Below, piece by piece: positions 57,301 through 64,000 of a stretch of DNA of 64,000 nucleotides; within the stretch, counting starts at the first letter, position 1; every line of letters starts with the position of its first letter. Below the pieces are notes generated by a model. That model ran no database searches. It saw nothing but the letters and a program-made list of their open reading frames with translations, and was not told where the DNA came from. The stretch comes from Symbiodinium natans. Taxonomy: Eukaryota > Sar > Dinophyceae > Suessiales > Symbiodiniaceae. The DNA lies in assembly GCA_905221605.1 (NCBI GenBank), contig CAJNDS010002429.1:259809-323808 (forward strand). The letters run 5' to 3'. The translations under genes were made by a program, and so were the position numbers.

Positions 57301-60300
57301 GCTTTCCTTGGCATGGAGGAGGTGCCAACGAAAAGACCCTAAGAATACGCTTGTGTGACTCGCTTGCGTTAAGTCCTCGGGTTTCATGCACGACTTTACA
57401 ACTTCTCACAACATGTCTGCCGCGGAAGGCCCGTATTTCTTAATGCGAGCATGTTGCCAGCTTCAGTGCTGAGGAGTGTGTGGACGGATGCCGGATATCG
57501 GTGTTACAAAACGGCTTCTTGTGGTGTCAAGGCTGATGCTCTCACGAGGCAGGAGCAGAATGGAGCAGAGATCCACAATCACAGAGCACCTCCCTCACTC
57601 TTGGCCAGGTCGTGGAGTGCAATTGGCCCAGAGAAGCTATCGTCCCTTGCAGAGCAGAACTTCAATGACCGTGGGCAAAGGCACGCTCCGCCCAAGCACC
57701 CCGAATGTGATGCAAGCGATGCTTGAAGGCATGGTCAAAGCTACATAATGCTGGCCCCTTCGTGTAAGATTGCAATATGATCTGGCCGAATTCACGCTGC
57801 GAGCTTGCATCATTTTGTGCCCGGATGTTTTTTCCCCATGATTGTTTACGTTGTCAGTTGTCTGAATATCATATTCCAGCATAACGTGACGCGATGAAGC
57901 ATCACTGTCCACTTTGCTCTTTCGCATAGGTCATTCTCCAACATCACCTTATCTCATTGCTCCTGTCCAGCGTCCATAGCGGTATCATAGCATCTGTATT
58001 TGTTTCCGTAAGCCGTCAGTAACCCTGCCCGCACGTCGACCACAGCGCCAGGACGCTGAATACCAGAACTGCCTACAAATACAAGCTCAGCAACGGCTTC
58101 GCATGTACCTTGAGAGGATGGACCCACACCAGGACGGCGGACAAAAAAAACATGGGCCAGGGCACGGAGCCGAACTGTTCTTGCAGGAGCTATGCAAAGG
58201 GCTTCCTGCGCAACAAGCCAGGGACTGCCTCAGTTCGACGCCTGGGCATTCAGTCTCGGGACAGTGTCTTCATCATGTCTTCACGCTCCCGCAAGGCAGT
58301 TGCGCGGCCATGCCTGCATGTGGCCCTAAGCGACACTGAGGCCATCATCACTGGTCTGCAGCCCGGCCAAAGCTATGCGACTGGGTCGCACCAGCACCTG
58401 AAGCACCTTCTCGTGACTCAATAGGGCAATGAGGGGTGCAACTAGGAAGCAGCTTAGATCTGGCAACTCTACCAGTACGCCTCCCTGTTCCCGGGCAAGA
58501 ACGGTGTGCGGGTCAACGGCCGGGATGAGGGTGCCACCTCGCAGACAAAGTCCGACGGGCCGACGATGCTGGGGATGGCCCAAGCTGACTCCAGGGGACA
58601 AATTCTGTTTGGCTTTGCACGAAATGCGCACCATGTTCATCTTTCCGGCCTGGCAATGAGGAAGCTCAATGAGGCACACTGAACCCAGGGGACCATCTTG
58701 AACCAGTTGAATACATGGATATACCTGTTTGAATACTACTTGAGTCCAGCAGACGGTCAGACATCAAACCTCAATGCCATCAAATTGAGATTATCCTCGG
58801 CTCAGGCACGGACAGAGCTGCTGTCGACACTGACTCAAAATTCCTTTCACATGCGGCGGCGTGGGAATCGGAATCTTGACAGGAACAACGGCCTCTTGGC
58901 ATGTGAAGGCACGTAATTGTAAACGCTTGCGCGCGCCGCCTCGGCAGCCGGGCCGGTCCAGAGCAGGGTGCAGTATGTGGAGAGGAGAGGTCTGAGGGGG
59001 GGTTCTTCAGGCGCCGGCAGGGTTTGCAGGGAGGGTGGGCGTGCGGGCAGGCCCTGATTGGGGGAAGAGATTGGGCATTTTTCGGCGCTGACAAGCGGGA
59101 GCCCCCCAGCATCGGTCTGTGGCTCCTCCAAGCGATCCGGGTGGTGGTCCCACAAGGAGGGCGGGGGGGGGCGCGCGTCACTAAAATCAGTGTGGGGGGA
59201 AGGAGACCGGCTTGTTCTAGATGTCTCTCGGCAGGAAGCCGAAGCCCAGGCGAATTATGTGAGGTTTTGGCTCCGCTTCGCGCAGTGCTCGTCGAGGTTA
59301 CATCTACAGACTGAGCAACGGCTACAACTGTGAGCTCAAGGGCTGGACCCACAGCCGAGACTACGCCACTCGTGACAGAATTAGAGCTAAATTGCGTCGT
59401 TCTGTGAATGCTTAAGACGGTTGGATCTCACATCAGGCCAGAGGCTTTCTACGAAATGTGGTTGGCAAAGCAACAGCCGTGGTGTCTGGCTTGGAACCAG
59501 GCCACGCAGTTTCTGCAAAATCGACCTGGTAGCAACCCAAACATCGACAGTGTGAGAAACATTGGGAAAAGCAGGAGCTCTCTACTCCTGGAAAGTCTAT
59601 CAATACGCGTCCCAGTTCAGCGGCAAGAATGGGCTTTCTGTGAATGGCGAGCTCGGAACTCAACGGATGCCCCTGCAGCACTTGCTGTGTCAATGACGGT
59701 CTCTCCCCCGACAGCTTTAGGTTCATGGGCCTGACTTCGGCATCGCGTCGTACGGATGCCACCAAAACTGGAGCCCATAGAGCCAATGTCCACGGACGAA
59801 TCATTTTCGAGTTTCAGAGGAGCTCCACAGTGCGTCGTGTATTGAACCGGACACATGTGGGACACATGCCCAGGAGGTCGCCTCATGTTCACGTTTCTGG
59901 GATTGCCTTGGGCAAGGTTTCTGAGGCGCAGTTGGCAGCCGCACAAAACTTCTAACCCAGTTTCCTGATGCCGTAGGCGAGAGCGTCCCGAGAGCTTGGC
60001 ACAGGCTGGAGATGGGTATTTGTCGTCCGTCGATGACAACAACTTCAATGACTCTTTCCCACCAATTTCTTAACCTTTTCGTCGCTATGTAAAATGCTTC
60101 GGTGGCCACGAACATTATGTCAAATAAGGACCGGGGTGACACCAATCTGAATCCGGCGGCCTCTTATGCCTACAGGTTAAGCAATGGATACTCGTGTACG
60201 CTGAGGGGATGGACCCACACCAGGTACTATGCCAAGGGCTTCCTGCGGAATAAAGCAGGCAGTGCTACAGCGGTGGTGTCTGGCCTAGAGCCTGGCAAGT

Positions 60301-61115
60301 TGTATTCTTGGAAGATTTACCAGTATGCTGCTGCGTGCCTTGGTTGTGATATTGTGCATTCTTGCAAAACTGCGCGTCGACCCCAACACTATCCGAATGT
60401 TGTCAGAAGAGTCAGAACTTGAGGTTTGCGGGCAGGAACAAGATGCGAGTAAATGGCGGGAACATTGTGTGGACAACTTCGTCCAAAAGCAATGTGCCAA
60501 CTCGAACGGGTGCCCGTCCAGTTTTCTTGAGCAAGCCAGCTTGACTAGGAAGCACATAGCGTGAGCTTCGGTTCGAAAGCACTTTCGAAAGCACTTTAGA
60601 CTTCGGACGTAGGCCTCGTTGCATTGCGGATCATTGCGGCCACCAGGTTTGACGAAGGCGAAGTCTTCTGGCCGCTTCCTTAGTGGTGCTGCAAGCATGC
60701 CGCATGCAGTGCATGAGCAGAGCCACGCAGAAGCCTCTCACAACATTCAACACGCTAGGTCAAATCTCGTTCGAGTTTGTCCGCACGGCACATCATGTGC
60801 ATTTGTCTGGCATCGCGATTGGTAGAGTAGAGGAGGTGGGGGTGCCGAAACGGTCTGGCGCTTTTGCTGTGCTGCAGTGGTAGATCATGGTAGATGATAG
60901 CAGAGTTTGAGAGGCTGAAGCCCCCGATTTCCAGGCGGGTTGCTATTTGGTACACACCTCGACACGCCTCGACACGCCTCGACACGCCTCGACACGCCTC
61001 GACTCGAAATCGCACGAACTCGTAACAGAGGGAGCTTACTGAACTTGTGAGGAGCTCAGCTCCGACAACTTGGATGCATGCAAAAGAAGCTGTGAAAAGA
61101 AGCCAAGTTGTCAGG
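51380..61115 (+). CDS. Large modular gene: W/C-rich, QxW trefoil, five FN3-like modules, PAN-like motifs
   Basis: Plus-strand exons show a repeated architecture. Half 1: W/C-rich module (51470-51570, WMKLAWEKCLQRDPKTTFVS, VWTDAGYR); QxW trefoil repeats (52.5-53.2 kb); linker RLSSWAEHNFNDR (53440-53490); FN3-like modules D1 and D2; PAN-like motif (55730-55810). Half 2: W/C-rich module (57285-57340, WLSLAWRRCQRKDPKNT; then 57473-57500, SVWTDAGYRCY after an intron); linker LSSLAEQNFNDR (57636-57672); modules D3, D4 and D5; PAN-like motif (61045-61110). The shared order indicates duplication of a multi-domain block; no trefoil was seen in half 2. Known roles of such folds (sugar binding, adhesion) suggest an extracellular protein. 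No signal peptide or membrane segment was identified, and one gene versus two is undecided. Confidence 0.5.
51655..52075. repeat. (GAA)n, about 280 nt, then GAGAGCC-type repeats
   Basis: A GAA array from about 51655 to 51933 with one GAGAAG phase slip near 51801, followed by GAGAGAGCC and GAGCGAG units to 52075. It lies in the interval between the W/C-rich module exon and the trefoil exons. Confidence 0.95.
52535..53165 (+). CDS. QxW beta-trefoil (ricin-B-type lectin-like) repeats
   Basis: Three exons carry a repeated motif: WKDDFSGRQRWTISKGSGDW, then GGVQPGRVFLSV (52540-52715); VDLHGKDDGSGRQRWRISRG, then GGVSGKRRFLSTTE (52797-52953, after an AG acceptor); and WHQDDGSGRQRWLIG (53108-53155). 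Each contains Q-x-W, the hallmark of R-type lectin beta-trefoil lobes, and three repeats is the number expected for one trefoil. This is a carbohydrate-binding fold; nothing here indicates a toxin catalytic chain. The third repeat is incomplete as seen. Confidence 0.5.
53590..54610 (+). CDS. FN3-like module D1
   Basis: Exon 53590-53800 reads YRLSTGYTCSLTGWTHTRTY, ARGFLRASAGTATATVKDLE and SAFYVWRIYQFASGLLGK without an intron. A second exon (54236-54345) has LAVNGVKEGSTIS, then SAPTKLGMTQA, and a third (54540-54610) has HVQLSGLTMKRLDE. The 'T-TV--LEP---Y-W-IYQ' strand pattern is fibronectin type III-like. The preceding GWTHTR block and the closing H-H-LSG motif are not familiar additions. Confidence 0.55.
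54870..55720 (+). CDS. FN3-like module D2
   Basis: Exons: 54870-54966 (an RGD tripeptide, LVYSYVLGHGYKCDLTGWTH), intron 54967-55138 (GC-AG), 55139-55290 (KYAHGFLRNKPGEGKATISG, LEPGAEYAFKVYQYAAQFAG), about 55425-55520 (EATKLGLAQADGHGKLHFAF) and about 55655-55720 (FKVHLSGLAIGRIS). The last exon runs straight into the PAN-like motif. The RGD may be coincidental. Confidence 0.55.
55725..55812 (+). CDS. PAN/apple-like cysteine motif 1
   Basis: Continuous with module D2: SLDICKEDCLRRPSCTGFEL, then KDGKCAPW. The C-x3-C-x5-C-x-G-F spacing resembles PAN/apple-like domains that bind protein or sugar. Only the first half of such a domain is visible. Confidence 0.4.
55990..57280 (+). other. Linker region between the two halves of the modular gene
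   Basis: Isolated coding-like pieces include SEASECISLLPESLWQQ (about 56010-56065) and HGHCTKGPFCEKLSFAPMLG (57060-57120). Short tandem repeats occur at 56618-56640 (GCCATTTGGA), 56808-56846 (TGAGAGATCG), 56955-56985 (TGCTCAGTG) and 57196-57232 (GAGTCTGGAA). Confidence 0.3.
58040..58680 (+). CDS. FN3-like module D3
   Basis: Exons: 58040-58131 (YKYKLSNGFACTLRGWTHTR), intron 58132-58185 (GA-AG, 54 nt), 58186-58232 (SYAKGFLRNKPGTAS), intron 58233-58340 (GT-AG), 58341-58376 (AIITGLQPGQSY), intron 58377-58457 (GC-AG), and from 58458 (IWQLYQYASLFPGKNGVRVN, MLGMAQADSRGQILFGFAR, HHVHLSGLAMRKLNE). The in-frame stop at 58680 comes after a GC that matches the exon end of the other modules (LNE then GC), so it is probably intronic. 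Confidence 0.6.
58700..59290. other. Intron or spacer between D3 and D4
   Basis: No module exon was found. The part from 58920 to 59270 is GC-richer, with G-runs (59165, 59200). A minus-strand frame here (190 codons) has no recognisable motif. Confidence 0.4.
59290..59955 (+). CDS. FN3-like module D4
   Basis: Exons: 59290-59364 (GYIYRLSNGYNCELKGWTHS), intron 59365-59436 (GC-AG), 59437-59500 (ARGFLRNVVGKATAVVSGLE), intron 59501-59574 (GC-AG), from 59575 (ALYSWKVYQYASQFSGKNGL), about 59780-59820 (HGRIIFEFQRS) and 59877-59920 (SPHVHVSGIALGKVSE). As in D3, the last codons before the next GC are V-S-E. Confidence 0.6.
60140..60835 (+). CDS. FN3-like module D5
   Basis: Exon about 60140-60332 is uninterrupted through SYAYRLSNGYSCTLRGWTHT, RYYAKGFLRNKAGSATAVVS and GLEPGKLYSWKIYQYAA. 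Intron 60333-60415 (GC-AG) follows, then 60416 onward (LRFAGRNKMRVNGGN) and 60757-60835 (ISFEFVRTAHHVHLSGIAIG, RVEE). It is the clearest uninterrupted copy of the GWTHTR-to-FN3 join. Confidence 0.65.
60957..61005. repeat. 10-bp tandem repeat (CTCGACACGC)
   Basis: Five copies of CTCGACACGC, the last diverged, in the intron before the second PAN-like motif. Confidence 0.9.
61045..61115 (+). CDS. PAN/apple-like cysteine motif 2
   Basis: Plus-strand segment ELSSDNLDACKRSCEKKPSC, then QGAF. It matches the C-K--C---PSC-G spacing of PAN-like motif 1 and again follows an FN3-like module. Confidence 0.4.
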
Positions 61116-61119
61116 GAGC

Positions 61120-62650
61120 CTTCGCTGCAAAAGCATTATTTAACGAGGAGAACACAGTGTGCGTCTGCATGATGTTTTTACGAGTTGCTGTTGCGCTTGT
61201 TGCCATTGTTGGCCCGCTGCCTCCGTCCAAGGTGTTCAGTACGACACGCCAAAAAAGCGTCCCCTGACTTGAGAGCTCAGAAGAGCTTTGGCCAATTCTT
61301 TTTTTGTGCTGTTCACCGAAGCGTCTTGCATCCAGTGTGCACTCAGTACATTCAGTACGCATGTAAGGCTGTGGCTTGTGGTCAAGTCCCTTCGAGTCCG
61401 TTCCAGCCACGGGCGAAGAAGGTGTGGAGTGCTTGTCCTGGCGGCAGCTCTGAACCTCAACTCCTGAGAGCTTGTAGGCCTGCGGTCAGGGATTCAGTCC
61501 TGCCTTACTGCTCACTTCTCCTTGAACAGGATCTGAAGAAGGGCTTATAATCGGTCGCAGATGAACGATGCCACTTCATGGATTTAGTGGGCAGGGCGTC
61601 ATACTTTAATCGAAGCATGCTGTGCAGGGCTCACGTCAAAAGTTGCCCTTGCGAGGAAGATCGTGAGATTGTCTTGCAGTGCTGAGCAGCCTTCGTCATT
61701 TTCCAACCGATGGTACTCGCAGCAGGAGGCAGATCATCATCAGCCCATGCAATCTTACTGAAACTGAGCCTATCTGAGCCTACACGTGTTCAGTGCAGAC
61801 GCATCACCTGTATTGCTTGCAACAGCTATCGGTGAAGCGCATCGTGTAAGCATGATGATGGCAACTCGCGCAGAGCGCAGCATGCAGCAGATACAGATGA
61901 GAAATGCGAGCGCACGCAGTTCTAGTACTTTGTTGCTGCGAATGGCCACGACCGACCGCCTGATCGAGCTGTTTCGCCAGCTGGACAGGCCCGACAGCCA
62001 TTCTATTGTGTCACTATTTCTGCGTGTGTGTCCACATCTTGTACCGAAGGGCGTCATTTGCAAACGGCTTCCACTTTGATGTCCAGCAGGAATCAGCAAG
62101 TTCTCGTAGGGATGCCCACACGTTCTCCACACATCTGCCTTTTCATATATCATAAACCAGTTCGGTGGTGTTTAGTGAAACTGTGCACTGCACTTGGTGG
62201 CATCATACCTAGAATCTTAGAATCGCCCCGAAGACTCATTGTGGCAGTTGCAGAACGAAAAGGTTCACGCTGACAAAAGGAATGAGACGCATGTGTGTGT
62301 GTGGAGTGTGTGGAATGTTGACTTGCTGAGTGATCTTTGGATCTTCGGCTTTCGGTGTGGTGCCCTCTGCACGGCAGTGCTGGCTTCACTTGCTGCACTT
62401 GCTTTCCGGTTTTCTCACTGAGCTTGCATCTTTTTCGTTTTTCCGACTCCTCTTCTTGTAGTTTTTTTTCGTCGTTCTGAGTGTTCTGCGCAGGAATGGA
62501 AATGGAGTGATCGAAAGAAAGGACAAATCTGACGGGCCGGGCGTCCATGCATCGCTTCACACACACAGATGCTGCACGAAGCAGTCCTTGCACGAAGCAG
62601 TCCTTGCATGCAGCCTTCATCGCCGTGTCAAATGGAAGCTGCTTTGGCCT
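61120..62650. other. No recognised gene
   Basis: One plus-strand segment (about 61920-62010) with RMATTDRLIELFRQLDRPDS has coding character but no family. Otherwise short frames. It may hold 5' exons of the EF-hand gene. Confidence 0.35.
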
Positions 62651-62657
62651 TGTACAG

Positions 62658-62870
62658 GAGCTCGGCCGGGTGCTTGAGGCGCTCGATCCGATCTCATGGA
62701 CGGACGAGCGGATCGACCAGCTGCTTATCGAGGTTCAGCCGCGCTGACAAATATCGGATCCGTCAAGCCACATTGGGAATTGATGCAAACAGGCAGACAC
62801 AAACGTCGATGGCAAGATCCAGTATGGTGAGTTTGTCCGGTGGCTCTTCACGGATGGCTCAGACCAGGCC
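62658..62870 (+). CDS. EF-hand calcium-binding protein, two exons
   Basis: Exon 1 (62658-62732, 25 codons, after a TACAG acceptor) reads ELGRVLEALDPISWTDERID, then QLLIE. Intron 62733-62792 is a canonical GT-AG of 60 nt. Exon 2 from 62793 reads ADTNVDGKIQYGEFVRWLF. The joined sequence has an EF-hand loop, D-x-N-x-D-G-x-I-x-x-x-E, with a preceding amphipathic helix and a following hydrophobic helix. Such loops bind calcium. The rest of the protein was not traced; exon 2 probably ends before 62890, and no second EF-hand was seen. Confidence 0.6.
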
Positions 62871-62889
62871 ACGCTGGACACGCATGTAA

Positions 62890-64000
62890 AACTTACTGCA
62901 CTGCTGTCGCAACATGTCGCGGCATGCTGCATGCCTGTCTCGCATGGTCTGCGCATACCTGCCGGGCCGCCAGCCCATGGCCAGCCAGAGCCTAAGCCCT
63001 CCCTCCTTCCAGGCTGCATTCTGCCGCTCCGTCAAGGCGTGGGCTTGTGTGCGTGTGTGTGTGAGTGTTTACATGCAGCTTCGGTTTTTAAAGCTTGTGA
63101 AAAGCTCTTTGGGCTCGTTTGGAATGGTATGTTCGACAATTCGCCTTGTATGTTTTCTGCCTCTGTTTTCCTTGTCGAGAGGACATCTCGAAAGGACTGC
63201 GCTTCCAGGCTCTGGCACATGTTATTGCTCGGTGCTTCTTTGAAAGTATGCTTCGATCATCTTCGATCTGCTGTGCTGTTGCTAGCACATTGGCGGCCAC
63301 AGCGATGGGCCGGACAGCACACTGTGGAACGAGTCGCAGCAACAGCGACAGTACAATCACGACGCAAACGTCCGCCAAGCCCCGGGTGTTGCACGTGCAG
63401 CGACGGCTGGAACAGTGACGATGGCAGTGGCCAGTACTGCGTGGGCTGAGCTGCTTTTTGAAACGCCGGGAAGCTATTGGACAGGTAGAGGCGCTCGTGG
63501 GCCTTCGAGAGCTGTCTTCGGTCCCGGAGAAAGAAAGGTGCGGTGCAGATCGGTGCAGGGTCTGCAGACTTTCACCATCTTGCACCCCCCTTTTTTCCAG
63601 AAGAGTCGTGTGCCAGGAAAGATGCTTTGGACTTGATTCTGTCCATTCTTGAGCATGTCATGGAGGCAGGAGTCCACGTGTGCAACCCAAAAGCTGTGTG
63701 GGATGTTCTAATTTGGATGTCCTGGGCTGAGTCCTTGTCTCAGGATCCAGAAGACTCGAAGCGTCGGACCATGAGTTGCTTAGACCACCCAGGCACGTTG
63801 TGATGCTCTGATAGCGGCATGTTGATTCTATGATGGAGGCGGCAATACAGGGCAAGTATAGTGTGGCATTTGGGCATCCATGCGTGTTTCGAAGGCAAGA
63901 CTCTCTTGAGCACAAGGCAAGTGAGGGCATTCAATCAGCGCAAAAGTCAATGTTAATCTGGCAAATTCCAGGGGCTGTGACTGGTTGCCGACAGCTTACG
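62890..64000. other. No recognised gene to window end
   Basis: A GT-rich stretch lies at 63045-63065. The plus-strand frame at 63600-63780 (DALDLILSILEHVMEAGVHV) has a helix-like composition and could be an exon, but no family was recognised. Confidence 0.35.

Noticed and set aside
1-64000. CRISPR arrays, bacterial operons, tRNA and rRNA genes
   Set aside because: Looked for; no direct-repeat/spacer array, ribosome-binding pattern or conserved RNA core was seen. The tandem repeats lack unique spacers.

Overview
This is a eukaryotic nuclear window, most likely from a dinoflagellate (Symbiodiniaceae-like). The evidence: reconstructed introns start mostly with GC or GA rather than GT, and nearly all end at AG followed by G; coding sequence is split into many short exons, one of 37 nt; there are pentatricopeptide-like repeats of the 'NAAISACEK' type; decayed non-LTR retrotransposons are frequent; and very long simple repeats are common. 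No bacterial operons, tRNAs or rRNAs were recognised. Most long open frames in the window come from repeats or chance. The gene calls below rest on protein motifs and phase-consistent splice junctions read by eye.

Layout. 1-4.2 kb: no convincing gene. 4.2-9.1 kb (minus strand): a tandem array of endonuclease/exonuclease/phosphatase-like (EEP) units related to inositol polyphosphate phosphatases, with a perfect 446-bp internal duplication. 10.8-15 kb: two truncated copies of one GC-rich LINE, both on the minus strand. 16.6-19.3 kb: a plus-strand LINE that has lost its reverse-transcriptase catalytic core. 12.1 kb and 19.3-20.4 kb: GAA/TAG arrays and a 77-nt poly-G run. 21.7-23 kb: minisatellites. 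25.0-25.5 kb: an AT-rich remnant encoding zinc-finger-like peptides. 27.6-30 kb: a pentatricopeptide-like gene or pseudogene.

31.4-37.4 kb holds the best-supported gene, a TypA/BipA-type translational GTPase. Motifs run from the P-loop to the conserved C-terminus through about 17 exons. Eleven of the twelve introns resolved at both ends have GC or GA donors. A degenerate copy of the dinoflagellate spliced leader lies at 37.85 kb, just upstream of an ATG that may open the next gene.

37.9-61.1 kb is a plus-strand region of modular repeat proteins. An unrecognised acidic gene (37.9-41.2 kb) is followed by four tandem copies of a cysteine-rich module (41.3-44.5 kb). Next come unrecognised exons (47.4-50.4 kb). 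Last is a long mosaic (51.4-61.1 kb) with two W/C-rich modules, a QxW beta-trefoil lectin-like domain, five 'GWTHTR'/fibronectin-III-like modules and two PAN/apple-like cysteine motifs. The order suggests a duplicated extracellular or cell-surface recognition protein; that role is inference. The five modules carry introns at different places, which suggests independent intron gain. 62.66-62.87 kb encodes an EF-hand across two exons.

The main novelty candidates are the two repeat-module families at 41-61 kb, the predominance of non-GT introns and the discordant intron positions among duplicated domains.
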